A program made the translations under genes and the position numbers. 64,000 nt of DNA from Magicicada septendecula (Eukaryota; Arthropoda; Insecta; Hemiptera; Cicadidae): NCBI GenBank assembly GCA_034769895.1, contig CM068371.1, positions 398,861,469 through 398,925,468 of the forward strand, given 5' to 3'. Positions 1 through 13,327 of this stretch are shown one piece after another. Position 1 is the stretch's first letter. Every line of letters starts with the position of its first letter. The notes under the pieces are model-generated. The model made no database searches. It was not told the DNA's origin and worked only from the letters and a program-made list of their open reading frames with translations.

Positions 1-619
1 TTAGCTCAGCGCATGGAGACACTCTTTCTCAGGATTCGTTCAGTGATTGTGGTTTTCAAGGGGAATCGTTACAAACGACACTTTAAGATTTGCTTGATTA
101 TTTTATTTAATGTTTAATCAATGATTTTAAACTTTAAATTGTTATTGGTAGGACTTAATTCTACCCTAACCTTATAATTATTGAGTGAGTGTGGAAAGTA
201 ATGATTAAGACGCTCAAACGACCTATAGCTCTTATCTGGTTTGATTAAGAGATTTCTATCTCCCAAACCAGTGCTAAAGAACAGGTCTGCAATAATTTGC
301 ACGTCCAATACTACACACCACTTTCCATTCAACACTCCTATAATATATTAGAGCTAATCTTATAGTAGTTAAAATACAATGTGTGCTTTTCTTAGTGTCT
401 TTTTAAAATTGTTTATTGTTTTATTAATTTGTATAGCGCTTATGTCATTGATCAATGAATCTATTTCTTACTGTTTGATGCGTTGACCGAAGGTAGGAAT
501 CTGTAGAGGTCCTCCTTTCGATGGTGTTGCACAGAAGAATGGATTGATCAATGCGGTTGAAGATGCCCTGGCAATTACAGATGCTGTAGCCTTCTGTAGC
601 ACAGGTCTTTCACGGCTGA

Positions 620-652
620 TTGATTAATTAATTAACTAATTAATTAATTAAC
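620..652. repeat. TTAA-rich tandem repeat
   Basis: A run of TTAA/ATTAATTA tetranucleotide units of about 33 bp, with one substitution (AACTAA). It is a simple low-complexity repeat with no sign of function. Confidence 0.8.
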
Positions 653-1060
653 GGTTGTTTTACGCAGCTAGTGTTATTGAATGTTGTTAATTCATCTACA
701 CTGCGGACTACTTCTCGATTTAGAACTTAAATTTGCACTGTTGTGTAATTTAAAAATGTCTGTACGTGAATTATATACGTCTAGTGTGTTTAAGTAGCGA
801 ACGAAGAGTGATTCTACCCCTCGCTTTTAGCTGGCGTCTGTTTTAAATACGGGCTGCTGATTGGTTGTACAAATAAATCATGCGTTTTTCCAGTTTCGAC
901 AATCTCGAACAAGTCGGTCAAACACACTGTGACAGGTTCCAAACGGCAGAGAAATTCTTGTCAAAATCGTACTTCCTGTATTTGCAAATCGACTGATTAC
1001 CGGTATTTGCAAATGTGTTTCCGAATATCTGACAACAGAATATTGTTGCTTAGGTCTTTA

Positions 1061-1172
<112 letters not shown>

Positions 1173-1532
1173 CACCTTATTCCTACGTAGCATAATTCTC
1201 TCGTTATTCCTGTTGGCGTGCGTCATCCGTATAACTTCTTTATTTGTTAATTATATTAACTGAGCTTGCGGTTACTTATAAAGCTTTCCTTGCTGAATAC
1301 AATGCTGTTTTCAGAATTGCCGTATATTTACAACTTTTGAAGTTATCGCAGGTTGAACTGATAATTCGCTTTGAGTAAAATTACATGTTTGAACTGGATT
1401 CTAATGTAGCGGTGACGTGGTTAGAGTGAGATGGCTGCGATTATACGCTCTCTCTATCTTTCTTACGGCGTTACACTCGTACTGTCTATAGCTTTCATAT
1501 AACGCTCTGATAGGACGCTATTATGAATCGTT

Positions 1533-1556
1533 ATAATATATATATATATATATATA
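1533..1556. repeat. (TA)n microsatellite
   Basis: A short TA dinucleotide run followed by a TG- and CG-rich stretch around 1,577-1,605. Simple sequence only. Confidence 0.9.
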
Positions 1557-4500
1557 CATATACAGGGTATAGCACCCCTGTGTGTGTTCGCGCGCGCTCG
1601 AGTGTGTATACATCCTTAGATTTAAACATTGTAAACATTATACCACCAATCACAAAACCAAGTGATGCTGCGAAACCGATCATTCTAAGGCTATTATCAT
1701 TCGAAATTTGATGTAAGTTATGTTGACCAATTTCAGGTGAAAAGACCATTTCCTTTCCTACTTGAACATTTATTTCTTTTCCTTGGTAATGTTGTTATAT
1801 CATCGAATACCGTTTAAAAGGTTAGCAGCGTTCCTTCACATGTTGTTTATTTCCCTGACTTCAGTAACCAGAATTGTCCTCTGTCAAACTTCCCCCCTCC
1901 TCCCTCAAAGTATTTATGTTCTTTTCGATTCTTTACATGTATATTGCCTCCCTCTTCTCTTATTAGGTCTTGTTGCTGTCCACTGACAAACATAAACACG
2001 GCAGTCTTTGTTCCGGTATACAAAAAGCACTGTATACTGCATTCTAATAATCGATCGAATACTCAAATATAAGCACCCGCAATTTATCCCCTCTTGTATT
2101 CTTACATGAGTTTTGGTATCATGTACAGCGATACCAATTACTATATATATAATAATTGTAAAAGCATTACGAGTATATAATATGGAATCAGAGAGTGATA
2201 TCCCGATAGTTTTGTGTTGCTTCTTCTTGTTTTCCCCGAATATCTTCGTCACAAATTAAAGAAAGTTGCTAATTTACAACACTCTTGTTTTGTTTCCATT
2301 GACATTTCATATCTGTTGTTATTTGCTTTCTTTCATTGATTCTTTTTTTGTGGGTTGAGACAGTTTTAGTAATAATGATCCCTTTTTTGCTGAAGTATAT
2401 AGCATATTCGAAGGAGGACTTACCATACGATTTATTAGATGCGACGGGATTGGCTGGTCAGTGAAGTGGAGGGAATGAGTGGAGATAGGCAACAAAAGAG
2501 AATCCTGTATAGTGGAGTGGGAAAAGTCAGTCGGGTAAGAATACCAAGAACGCAACGACTACAAAAGCTGGAAGCGGATTTGGGTTACTAGAATGGGAAG
2601 GAGGCGAATCAGGAATTGGAAACGCCTGGAGGGAAGAATAATTGAGTGGTGACAAGCCACAAAGTCCATACAGTGTTTTTGAATGTAGGGTAATGCTTTT
2701 ATACCATTTAGTAGCTTAGGGGAAGCAGGCAGGTTACGATCCCAGGTGGAACCCTATTGATGTATGACACAATGGCACTATGCTTAAGCCACTATTTTTA
2801 CCCCAGCATATTAAGGTACTCTTTTCTAAAGGTTGAGTGGATCTGGGGGCTGAAAAACGCTCTTCGATTTTGTGGTGCTGCCTGGAAATCCAACCGAGAA
2901 CTTCTAGATTACTAGCCAGGCTCATAACCCAGCGTGACATATTTTATTCATTACGATATTAATGTCAGTTTTGTAGAGTCGCACAAACTATTAGCACAGT
3001 AGTAGGACCATTGACTTGCGTGGCGTTTTAAAAGTGGGCCGTCTTTGCTCCTGTCGCTTGATTGCAGCTTCCGGGTCATGCCCGATGACTGCCAGAGGAA
3101 AACTTTGTCAGTCGTCAAGATGCCGGCCGTCTCTTACAGTTAACAGACGCCGTGAGGAGTTGGTCTCTCTCTCTCTGCTAGGCAGGCAGGAGATCTGCAA
3201 GTAATGTGTTCGGACATGCTTGGGATGGAGTTCCCTGAGCGGGGGGATGATGGGAGGATTGTTAAGTTTCAAGGGGGCTGGTAATCAGTAAAATGTTACG
3301 CGGCTGACTTTATGTTGGGTCATCTAGTAGTAGGAACACCGTCACTTCTGTGCTTCTATACTATATAGGGTGCCAACGTATCCAGATTACGTTCCTCGAT
3401 TTCGTAACAAGAGTCAGAAATAAACAGTTATACACCGCAGCACTGAGCCCTCTAGAGAACTTGAGATTACACACGAGGGATCCCCTTATCGGCCGTGTAT
3501 CACGCTACATTAGGAAACGTCGTGGTGTAAATATTGAACAACGCCAGTGACAAACTGCGACGACAACAGTAAGTATAAATAAGATAGGTAGCGCGCTGTC
3601 TGGGCGTCCAACATCGATCGCTGCGTCACGGCTCCAACGACCGCATGCAATAAGTGGCCGCTATTATTTTGTTATTTCTACTGACTGCTGTTATATTGTT
3701 ATTAATAATAATAGTCCACTTAGTTAACCCCGCGGCCGTCTAAACTGCAGCAGTTAGGTTCGTTGCCCCGTCCACGACGATGTACTCACTTAACTGTGAC
3801 ATTCCGAAGTAGTCCTTAGACAAGAATACCCAACAACACGAATGACAATTAAATAATAATAACGACAGTAATAATCAATAAAACCATAGTAATGATAAAA
3901 AATAAGCAAGAGCAAGAAACTAGGGATAATAGAATCAGTTTTCAATGTGACTAGGGGGGGGGGGGGCAAATATTAAAAGAAACCACGGCGATTGAATACT
4001 TTGGAAGCACGATAATTCCAGGAAGAAAGACAATACGATTATGCCGTGAATGTGATTGTAAAGGAATCAACGGTTCATATATTAGAGAACAGCAATTGGC
4101 GTTGTACAGACTTATTACCAGGATGGATCAGAATCGATTGCTCAAGGCCGTGCTTGAAGTGACAAGGCATACGAACCGTTAAAGGGGCAGACGAAAGAAA
4201 TGAGAAAAACAACAAAGGGCATAATAAAAATTATAATAAGTCAGCAAGGGTACAGTACAGGAGACTCTCAGTTTTGATTACGGAATTGTTTTCGAACTTG
4301 GGAAGCCTGTTTTTGGGATAGGTGTCCTTTTACAGGAAAGTTCTTGGGAACAACAGACAGATGTTTATGCCCGTTTCGTAGACTATTATAACGCCAAAAT
4401 TAGAAATGTTAAAAATTTATTATTTTGAGTAGAGGTGTATCTTTAAACGCCGTGACAGGGAATTGTTGTGTGAAACGCAGAGGTGATTGACAGGCAATAA

Positions 4501-6044
4501 AATCATGTAACAGCCCCAGCGCGCTCACGGCAAGCAGACAGAGTTCATCGCTCTCCATACTAAGAAACGTTAGTTTTTGACAACTACCTCAAATCCTTAG
4601 AAAAAATGTACAAACGTAAACGAACTCATTTGAAGAGCAGATGTATGTATTAACAATAGACCAAACTACGTATACACGCCAGCTGCATATAGCGAAACAA
4701 AAAAGGATATATATTATTGAAAGACTCAAACGGTCAGCGACAGGACTTCGACATTACTGAGAAGAGAGAAAGCTCGGGGGTAATGTCCGAACTCAAGGAA
4801 GATGTGTTGATGGAAACATAGACAAAGAAACGGACATACAAAGGAAGTTTGGTGAGGCCTTTTAAGTAACAACAGTTGATGCTATTAGAACGACCAAGTG
4901 TAGAAAACAATACTTTGACGAGAAAGTTAAGGGTTGCTTTGTATACTCAAAAAAAGTGACAGGCAAGAATTTATTGCTACAATATCTAGCATCGACAACG
5001 ACCTCAGTATAGTGTCCTAGGTAAGAAATCTGGTGGGAATCCAAAAGCCTATCAGAGAGGTGCTTTCGAAAAAATAGGTGGTCTCTAGATCTGAAGAGTA
5101 GTAAAGTAGAACCAATTAGAAAACAGCGGTACGATGGTTAGAAAAGTAAGTTCGTACTAAAAACAATTTCGGTAAAAGAACTGTAATTTTATTAGTGACA
5201 TACAAGTGAATTAGCACAACACGAATGATAATTAAATAACGCTGTAATTTATTTTTGCAAATACGCAACAATAACTTTATTATCGAGTAAGATTACAAGA
5301 CGAACTAAACTCGTAATAACGTTAGTTCCAACCATAACGCAATTGATAAATAATAATCAATAACGTCTGTGGAAGCGAATAACTCTAATAACAACTAACG
5401 CGAACTAATTCCGAGTGAGTGAAGTTTGGTGCAGTGCTGTGTCTTGTGAGACTCCACGGGAGGCCACGATACAATCTGCGAATCCGGAGGGAATTATCGC
5501 CGTTACGCCAGTCGATCAACATGCGAACCACACCATATGAACCTCTACCAGATTTGGATACATACCACAAGTAAACTTATCATGCCATAATTAGTATTAG
5601 GTCCACTGTCTGTTCACTTAAAGAACTCATACGAATTAATTAAAGAATTAAGATAAAAATTTTACTTAAAAACAAAATTAAATAATATTAGGAAACTATG
5701 GAAATTAAATTTATTTATGAGCACCGATTTTAAATGAATCCAGATCAGTAATTAACTATGTTATAGTATTTAAAATTTAAGAGAATAATTATTAAAAGTT
5801 TTGTTTAACTCTTTGAATAAGAATTACAATATTTAAATTATTAGAGCTATAAATATGAGTAATGAAATAAGATTTATGAAAATGAATATGTTTATATTTT
5901 GATTAGAAATTGCATAATTCATGTGTCAATGATAAATATGATAATCAATCATAACTAATTGTTAATAAATCGAAGAACTATTTATAAGAAGAAGTCTAAA
6001 TTTTATTTTATAAACCCTGAGATAAGAGATAATAAAATAAATGT

Positions 6045-6120
6045 TAAATTGGCGCTCCAGAACTTGGGGCACAGCAATAAAAAAAAAGTAAAATTGGCGT
6101 CCACCGCTGGGCGTAAACGG
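6045..6120 (+). repeat. Relic LTR end with two primer-binding-site-like motifs
   Basis: Two motifs resembling a Gypsy primer-binding site lie 45 bp apart on the plus strand: TTGGCGCTCCAGAACTTGGG from 6,049 and TTGGCGTCCACCGCTGGGC from 6,094. Each is preceded by AT-rich DNA ending AAA. They match the form of the PBS of the two better preserved LTR elements in this window (TGGCGCCCAACGTGGGGC at 35.5 kb and TTGGCGTCCAAC at 58.0 kb). The upstream AT-rich DNA is therefore probably an old LTR end. No gag or pol follows; a LINE fragment starts within 30 bp. This is inference from motif similarity. Confidence 0.4.
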
Positions 6121-6139
6121 GTACAACTCATAAAAGTTG

Positions 6140-6640
6140 TAAAACTATGAAAAGTTTTTCGACATGGTGAGGTCATCAGCTTACCGTATCAAACTGGAAT
6201 TCATGAGAATGACATAAGAATTGTTGAAAACCTACACGGAAATAACAGGCTGTTGTAAAAGTAGATGACGGTACAATACATCATGTGGAAATCGATCGAG
6301 GAGTCAGCCAAGGCTGCATTCTTCAACCTCTATTCGGATTCTACATTTAAGAAAGTACCGGCATATACAGAACTGGGAATAAACCATAAATGTCATATGA
6401 TACGCGGATAATGTTAAAATTGTTGCAGAAAACATGGAAAGCTAACACCTATTTCTAAACAAAGGCAATACAATTGCGAAGAGATAGGTCTTAGCATAAA
6501 CATTAGTAAAACAAAATTAACGATCTTCAGTAGTACAAATAATCGAAGAGGTGCTTTAAAACCTGAAGACCAACCAATCCAACAAGTAAACAAAATCGAG
6601 TACCTTGACTCCGATCTGGAAATTTTCACCTGTATTCAAA
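6140..6640 (+). pseudogene. LINE reverse transcriptase fragment
   Basis: Decayed reverse transcriptase of a non-LTR retrotransposon, read in several frames because of indels and stops. The motif order is correct: EKFFDMV (motif A-like) at about 6,148, RGVSQGCILQPLF (motif B) at about 6,297-6,335, YADN in place of YADD at 6,401-6,412, then GLSINISKTKL (motif D region) at 6,487-6,519. The endonuclease and the C-terminus are missing from this piece. A C-terminal LINE fragment in the same orientation lies at 7,519 and could be the same copy split by about 0.9 kb of other sequence. It is non-functional. Confidence 0.75.
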
Positions 6641-7518
6641 TACCACGAACCATTTTCACGAAAATGATTTATAAGGAATGATGTCATTCGTGAAGCCTTC
6701 GAGTTTCTTTGTGCAGTCGCTCGGCGAAATTCTCTTTGCTTCTGCAGCGACCTCTTCCTTGCCCTACCTCAGAACCACTAGTACGTCTGCACCATCTCTG
6801 GCGATTCTCGATGACCCCCCTGTAAGTCAACCTCGTTACGCTATCTGAATAGCCCCCAGCATCTTCCTTTCCTTTCTGTTTTACCTTCGGTCTTCAAGAA
6901 CATCCTTAACCAAGCATGTCTCTAGCACACTCCTTGGCCTAGTCACCATTTGCCACTGGGAAGTAGGTTCTCTGCCTCGCGGGGAACGACCGACGTCTTA
7001 AGGCGTCTGCCTACTGTGTCCGAATCGGGCGGCAACTGCCGTCCGCCTCGCCACCAGAGGCAGTGCTACTAATGCATAAAATTGTTCAAACTTTCCGGCA
7101 CCTCTGCGGTTAACCGCATTGGGGTGTCCTTCCCAAGTATTAGGGCTCCTTATCACGAAATTCCAGCACTGTCATCATCTGGCAGTCATCGGGCATGTCC
7201 CGGAAGCTGCAATTCATCCATGGGCGCAAAGAATAGAGGAACAAAACTAACGACCTGCCTCGATAACACTGAAGAGCGGACTGGAAAAGACAGCATTAAA
7301 CAGTTCTATCGCCTAGCAGAAAAGCGCCAAGCCGTATTGCAATGATCGTCAGCAATCTGACGGTCGGGTAAGGGACACAGAAGAAGAAGAGAAGGGTTTC
7401 TAATAAGGTACCAGAAAATAAAACGAGGAATAAAATATGAAAAATGAGAAGAAGATGAAGAAGAAGACGACAATAAAAGAGTAATAAAAATAGCCACCAT
7501 TATCCTCATTGTCATCAA
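6641..7518. other. Unassigned sequence between LINE fragments
   Basis: Higher in GC than its surroundings, with no reading frame I recognise. It may be a transposon fragment inserted into the LINE, or the decayed region between its RT core and its C-terminus. Confidence 0.4.
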
Positions 7519-7742
7519 TTGACTTGGTTTGGGCATGTGAAGAGATTGGAAGATGACAGATGGCCCCGCAAAATATTGGAATGGATACCACCGGTGAGGA
7601 GGAAAAGAGGACGTCCACGGAGGAGTTGGCGAGATGACGTAGCGGAAGCAATGGTTGCAAGAAATTTAGAAGAACTTACATGCTACGATAGTTTACAATG
7701 GAAGTTGGGGACGGAGAAATGGCGACAGCTGTAAAGGATCCG

Positions 7743-7774
<32 letters not shown>
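7519..7774 (+). pseudogene. LINE C-terminal fragment with simple-repeat tail
   Basis: A 71-codon open frame carries the C-terminal signature common downstream of insect LINE reverse transcriptases: FGHVKRLEDDRWPRKILEW, then a basic RKRGRPRRSW segment, and a WKLGTEKWRQL terminus directly followed by a stop. The stop is followed at 7,744-7,774 by a (TA)n run that becomes TG, as expected for the short simple-repeat 3' tail of RTE-like or related LINEs. The start of the frame is arbitrary, since this is the tail of a longer protein. It may belong with the RT fragment at 6,140. Confidence 0.75.
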
Positions 7775-7780
<6 letters not shown>

Positions 7781-8520
7781 CCTCATTTTCACCACCAACA
7801 TACGAGGATACATTGTTAATACAGTACCTGTTCCGTTTGATATGACATGAAGATGAATGAAAACAGAAATCAGTAATATTAATTTTTCAGCTGTCTTCGT
7901 AATTCCAATTTGAGAACTGCTCTTACTGGTGATGGGTAAGGCTTTTCGGTTTCTCTACCGTTATAAGTCACAAATAAAGACGACTTTGATGGCGCTGATA
8001 ATATAAAATTTCATAATGGTGGTAATACCGAAAGGGCTCATCCAGTATAGTACACACAGCAGTTCTGAAACAAGTAACAGCAGAAATGGAAAACATAAAT
8101 ATCGGTAAACGGAGATGACACAAATAAAGTCACAATTGAACTGAGAAATGTACACTTGAGACAGGCAAAGGCTTTCAAAACCTTGAGTAGCAGAATCTAG
8201 TGGAATGGAACATCCATCCACAGATAGCATTAAATCCAGAATAGTAGCCTATAAGCAAAAATGGAGTTTATGAAAAGTAGAAGCTGATAACGTTAAGAAG
8301 TGGTGGATTTGAAACAGAGAACAGTGTTATAAAGTTTTTTGCTGGTGCTTGGCTGTGATGCATGAGTCACTGGAAAGCGATATACGGAATGATTAGAGAC
8401 TTCTGAGACACGGCACTGATGGAGAATGAAGTAGACTTCATAAAAATGAAGGATGAGCAACGATGGTATTTTTAAGACTACTATAACACAGACAGAAAAT
8501 TCAGAACAAAGAAACTGTTG
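7775..8520. other. No feature recognised
   Basis: AT-rich DNA between two LINE fragments. No conserved protein motif or structured RNA was seen on either strand. Confidence 0.4.
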
Positions 8521-8544
8521 AGTGCCTGAAATAAAATCAAGGAA

Positions 8545-9605
8545 TCTATTCTATATGCAGTATATTTGCGAACAGTATTTACAGTCGTTTTCGCATCCTA
8601 GTTTCCAAATTTTACGATTTTTCCAATCATCATCCTTCAGATTTCTCTGTGGCATTGCATTCCTTACGCCTTCCATCCAAGTCTTTCGCGGCGTCCCTGT
8701 TTTTCTTCTTTCAGGAGGTGTCCATTCTAGTAATATCTTTGGCCATCTATCCATCAAATATATCATTTATATTGGTACATATATTCATTCTTTCTCTTGT
8801 GTCTTAATTTTCTATCCTATTCAGCAATGTAAGTCTACAGCACCTTATTCAGTATCCCATTTCCATGGCTCGCAATCTTTCCCTCACATGTTCTGTAGTT
8901 TCCCACGCTTCAGTCCCATATGTTACAGTACTTTCCACTATCGTCTTATATATTTTGATTTCTGTTTCGGGCCTTAGTTGATTGCTCCATAAAGTGGAAT
9001 GTAACGGTCTCGTCACTTGTTTTCCTTGTCCTATACGATTTTTTATTTCTGTTACACTTGTGCCGTCTTTTCTAGCCATGACACCAAGTTATTTTTGTGA
9101 ATCTATTCCTTCGAAAACACCCCGTTCCAATAATACATCTCTGCATGTATTTCCGACGACAATACATTCAGTCTCATTTGTATTTATTGTTAAACCCCAT
9201 TTCATGTATTCATCAGATAACTTTCTAAGCATATAACATATGTCATCCTCATCTTCAGCTATAATTACCTGATCATCGGCGAAATGTAAAGTGAAGAGCT
9301 TTTCGTCATTAAGCTATCCTCAAGTTGCGACGGGTGCGCCTCCGAAGGTCTAAAGCTGAATTCAAATATATCCTAAATAAAGTGGGCGCTATAGCACGAC
9401 CTTGTCGCAATCCCTTGGTGACTGGAAATTCATCAGATAGGCTTCAGCCTGTCTTTACACTGCTAGTAATGTTGGTATATAGCGCTTCCACAGCTGTAAC
9501 TTATAGGCCTACAGCATTGACACCACTTTTTAATAATACTGGCCATAGCTGATTTAGTGGAACACTGTCATAGATCTTGCTGAGGTCTATAAATACTAAC
9601 AAAAT
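8545..9605 (-). pseudogene. LINE reverse transcriptase to C-terminus, decayed
   Basis: A fairly long minus-strand LINE copy with frameshifts and stops. In order on the minus strand: FIDLSKIYDSVP (motif A) at about 9,595-9,560; GLRQGRAIAPTLF (motif B) at about 9,415-9,372; FADDQ (motif C) at about 9,286-9,271; GLTINTNET (motif D) upstream of 9,190; a thumb-like stretch with TVTYGTEAWE near 8,900; and a C-terminal tail with WPKILLEWTPPERRKTGTPR and WKLGCEN at about 8,740-8,590. The tail resembles that at 7,519, so the two may be related families. The 5' half, including the endonuclease, is absent, which is typical of 5' truncation. Confidence 0.85.
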
Positions 9606-10254
9606 GTAAAGCAGCAAAAAAACAAAACAAAAAATAGAAAAGACAAATCCTCCGTCAGGAAGAACAGTCAGAATAATGCTTCTGATGGGAACACGAGGCT
9701 TACTTCCCTCGTAAGCCATGCGTTTGTATCCTTGGCTCCAAAAGCCCTATCCCTTTGTACCTTTTTATCGTCGATTCACCAACTAATTGCTTAATGAAAG
9801 GAGAAACAAGCCAAAAATGAGGAAACCGTTGGTTAAGATGAGGTTCAGAAAAATTTTCAAGGTAGTTGCAAAATGGCGGGAGAAGAAGCTTAGAGATAGT
9901 TATCGCACTGCTAACAACATGGACACCGAGAAAGAAAGATTGTTTTAACTAATTAAAATAAATATTACTATTGGGTACGCTAACGATGTCAATAATAAAG
10001 TATAAAATGTGTAATTTAAAATTATGTTAGAACATTTCAAATTCATCAAATGCTTTCAAATTCTGTTTCTGGTATTTTAATTTATAATTAAATTATAATT
10101 TTATGACATAAATCCTGTCGCAGACAAAGTATAGTTAAGTTATTTTGATATTCTAAAACCATCAGCCTTTTTCAGCGGTGATACCGGGTAACGATCATGA
10201 ACAGGAAGTTGTGGAAATGTCTCAGAAGAAATATTGATGACTAGGGCGGTTAAT
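9606..10254. other. No feature recognised
   Basis: AT-rich stretch with A-rich tracts around 9,601-9,650. No coding motif is visible, and one TAGGCCTA octamer lies just upstream at 9,504. Confidence 0.4.
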
Positions 10255-10640
10255 TAGGTACCATGTTTACACGGCATATCCCACGTTAAGACAGTTAGTG
10301 AGTGAGCGTCCTCTCGACTGGGCCAACCACTGCTGGTCAGGCTGAATATGACACGCAAACTCAATAAAATGATCTGCTGCCAGTTATCACTTACGTAACC
10401 ACGGTCTGGGGACATCTGGCCGCTGTGCATAAAAGAAAGTTGCAAAGAGTCCTTGTCAAGGGGGTTCGACTAGCGGCTTCAGATCCCATCGATTCTCTTC
10501 TCGACTGTTGAGAAGCGGACTCGGTGTTCGCTCCTTGGACGACATAGTGCGACGACTTGCACGTAAATTTTATGTAGAGCGGCAAGGGCCCAATACAACC
10601 CCTTCAGTACCGTATACGCCCAGGTGATACGTGGAAACGA
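10255..10640 (+). pseudogene. Jockey-like LINE C-terminal RT fragment
   Basis: Plus-strand codons from about 10,390 read TYVTTVWGHLAAVHKRKLQR, then VLVKGVRLAASDPIDSLL, and after a stop and frame change LDDIVRRLARKFYVER. This matches the layout of the region after the RT core in Jockey-clade elements: a Y...VWG motif, KLQ..Q/R, a decayed 'dlh' segment, then a helical R/K-rich stretch. It is short and interrupted, so clade assignment is tentative. Confidence 0.5.
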
Positions 10641-10771
10641 CCTAAATATATACTTCTGTAAAGGGATTTAGAAGCCAATAATGCGTTGTAATCCTTCTAG
10701 TGTAAATTCACTCAACTTAGGCCGGGTCACGAAGAAGCGGCTTCTCAAGGTAGCTCGTAAATCGGGTACCA

Positions 10772-10815
10772 TGAGGTTTGTCTCTGTAGAGGAAACGGTC
10801 CGAATATAAGCTAGG
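10772..10815 (+). repeat. Left terminal inverted repeat of pogo element
   Basis: About 42 bp that pairs with 13,617-13,658 on the opposite strand, with a 2-bp length difference (CTC insertion area at 10,782-10,784) and a few transitions. It includes one copy of the subterminal GGTCYGAATAT motif at 10,797. Confidence 0.8.
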
Positions 10816-11153
10816 GTCCGAAAGCGAGCTAGGAGAGTTTCAGACCCTGTAAGGTGCTGCAGGATGGTGGGAAAAATTCGAAGCTCTCCCCTCCTTATCT
10901 AGAGTGCGCGCGCATCAGTTCGTTGCTGTCAGTTAGTTGAGTCGGGAGTGACATAAGAGTTTGTGTTTTTACCATCTTGAAAACTTTGTCAGGTACGTTT
11001 ATGATAATTTATTTCACCTAATTAAAATGTTTGTACAAATTTACTTTCAATGTGTACTATAATAGATGATTAGGGCTAACAAACGGCACTAGTTTCAAAT
11101 AGTTATTTAAACGGGTTTGTTTAGCGTTAACCTCAAAATCTGGAAACGTGGTT

Positions 11154-11213
11154 GGTCTGAATATGAGCTACCCTATAAGGTCTGAATGTGGGCTGCCAGC
11201 CTATATTCAGACC
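11154..11213. repeat. Cluster of three subterminal repeats
   Basis: GGTCTGAATATGAGCTACC (11,154-11,172) and GGTCTGAATGTGGGCTGCC (11,179-11,197) lie in the same direction, and an inverted copy CCAGCCTATATTCAGACC covers 11,196-11,213. Further copies occur at 10,797, 13,426 (inverted) and 13,617 (inverted). Their clustering inside both ends suggests transposase-binding sites. They sit just upstream of the transposase start and may also lie in its promoter. Confidence 0.7.
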
Positions 11214-11254
11214 AATTATTTATGAAGGGCTAATAAAAGCGTTGTTGTTCCAGA

Positions 11255-13327
11255 ATGCCAAGAAAAACTCCCAAATATGTGGCTAAGAAAGTTCGAAAGA
11301 AGTGGTCGGAGGAAGATATGAAAAAAGCCATAATAGCTGTTAGAGAAAAACAAATGGGCACATTAAAGGCCTCAAAAACATTTAATGTGCCCCGAGGTAC
11401 TCTTCAGAGATTGAGTAGGGAAACTGATAAGCCCTTATCAGCTGTTGTAGGCAAGAAGCTAGGAAGAAAACCCATATTGGGAGAGGAGCTAGAGGCACAG
11501 CTTGTTTCGTACCTGTTACAAATGGAACAGCGTTTTTTTGGTTGCACCATAGTTGATTTGCGTCGGATAACCTACCAACTTGCTTTAAAAAATGGTTTAC
11601 AGCACACATTCACGTCAGAAAGTGCTGGTCGCTCATGGGCTGATGCTTTCCTGGAGCGCCACAAAGATCTTCTTTCTCTTAGAAAGCCATGTGGGACATC
11701 ATTCGCCCGAGCATTAGGCTTCAACAGAGAAAATGTTGGTGGTTTTTTGAGCTTTTGTAATCGGTTTATGAGAAGCACAACTACCCAGCTGAACGTATCT
11801 TCAACGTCGACGAGACTGGACTAACTATAGTTCAGAGTAGAGTGCCACATGTCATTGGAGGACGAGGAAAAGGCAGATTGCTGGATTAACCTCAGCAGAG
11901 AGAGGAGCTACCATTACGGTAATTGCCTGTATGAGTGCTTCAGGAATTTTTGTTCCTCCGATGGTAATTTTTCCTAGGAAAAACATGAGCGATTTGTTGA
12001 TGAGAGGTAGCCCCCCAGGATCTATCGGTTTCGCACATCCTTCTGGGTGGGTACAGTCAAACCTCTTTACAAAATGGATGATCCACTTCATAGAAAAACC
12101 CAACCATCAGAAGAATCACCTGTATTGCTTATTTTAGATGGCCACAGCAGCCATGTTCGAAACTTAGACGTGATTGAAATGGCTAGGGCTAACCATATCA
12201 CAATTTTGTCATTACCTCCTCATTCTACGCACAAACTCCAGCCCCTGGACAAAACGTTTATGGGACCACTGAAGATCTACTACAGTGAGAAGATAAGGCA
12301 GTACCTTTGTCAGTCAAATGGTCAAGTGAGCATGTATCAAATGATGGAGCTCTTTGGTAAGGCATATCTCAAAGTTCAGACGGGTGAAATAGCTGTTAAT
12401 GGCTTCAAAGTCACGGGCATATATCCTCTGAATAAACACACTTTCTCTGAAGCTGACTTTATTGAGGCTGAGACCCAAGCAGACAAAACATGCAGCGTCC
12501 TGTCTCCAAACTCAAGAAACCAGGCTGTTGAAAAAATAACAAATCAAGCTCAGACCTCATATCATGACTGTCAACCCTCAACATCTCAACAGGGAAATTC
12601 TGGAATTCCTGCGTCAATTGGTCGTCCTGGGACTTCGTATCATGACATTCAGCCAAGTACATCAAACAAGAACTTAGCCTACAGACTACCTGAAAAATCC
12701 CCAAGTGGCAATCAAAAGACAAGTAAGCCTAATGTCAAACCAGTGAGCCCTTTTGAAATCGCGCATGTGCCTGAAGTAAAGGGAAAAGTCACAAATAGAG
12801 GGCGAAAAGCATCAGCTTCTTGTACAATCACTGGAACCCCCTACAAGAGTGAGCTTCAAGAGAATCTGAAAAGCTGTGAAGAGATCACCCCGCTTTAAAA
12901 AAGTCTAAAAAGATGTTGAATTTTGATCCAACTGAAAACCCAGGGAAAGAAAAGCAAACAAAAAAGTTTCTGATGAACACAAGGGGAAAAAAGTTTCCTC
13001 GCGAAAGAGCAGTTAAGAAAGAAATGACATGCGCTGACAAAAAAAAAAAAAATTGGTCGTCAAAAAAAGAGGAAGATGTCTGAATCTGATGAATCGGAGC
13101 TGTCCACACATGAAGTCCTTCTAGATGACAATCTAAGTGACCTAGAAACACCTCCAGGAAACTTTAAACCCGGCGATGATGATGCCAGTTGCCTTTTCTG
13201 TGAGGGAAAATTTTCAAGTGATGTAAGAGGAGAACTGTGGGTCATGTGCCTCGTTTGTAGTCTGTGGGCTCATAGCGAATGCGCCGGGGCTGAAAAAGAT
13301 GCCTACGTGTGTGATTTTTGTAAATAG
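11255..13327 (+). pseudogene. pogo/Tigger-like transposase, frameshifted
   Basis: A transposase that would bind the element ends and cut and paste the DNA. The first frame opens at ATG 11,255 with a basic N-terminus and a psq/CENP-B type helix-turn-helix (WSEEDMKKAI... to VPRGTLQRLSRE, residues 17-56). The DDE domain is spread over three frames: first Asp in FNVDETG (11,809), second in [10 protein letters not shown] (12,137), third in [10 protein letters not shown] (12,248), with 36 residues between the last two. The C-terminus (13,190-13,326) is a PHD-like zinc finger with CLFC, WVMCLVC, AHSEC and CDFC. Frame changes lie near 11,760, 11,888, 12,100, 12,897 and 13,060, the last near an A-run. 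Catalytic Asp residues persist but the gene is dead. The Tigger/Jerky relation follows from the HTH-DDE-D arrangement. Confidence 0.88.

Noticed and set aside
8522-8977. 151-codon plus-strand frame
   Set aside because: It lies exactly opposite the minus-strand LINE reverse transcriptase and is its antisense shadow.
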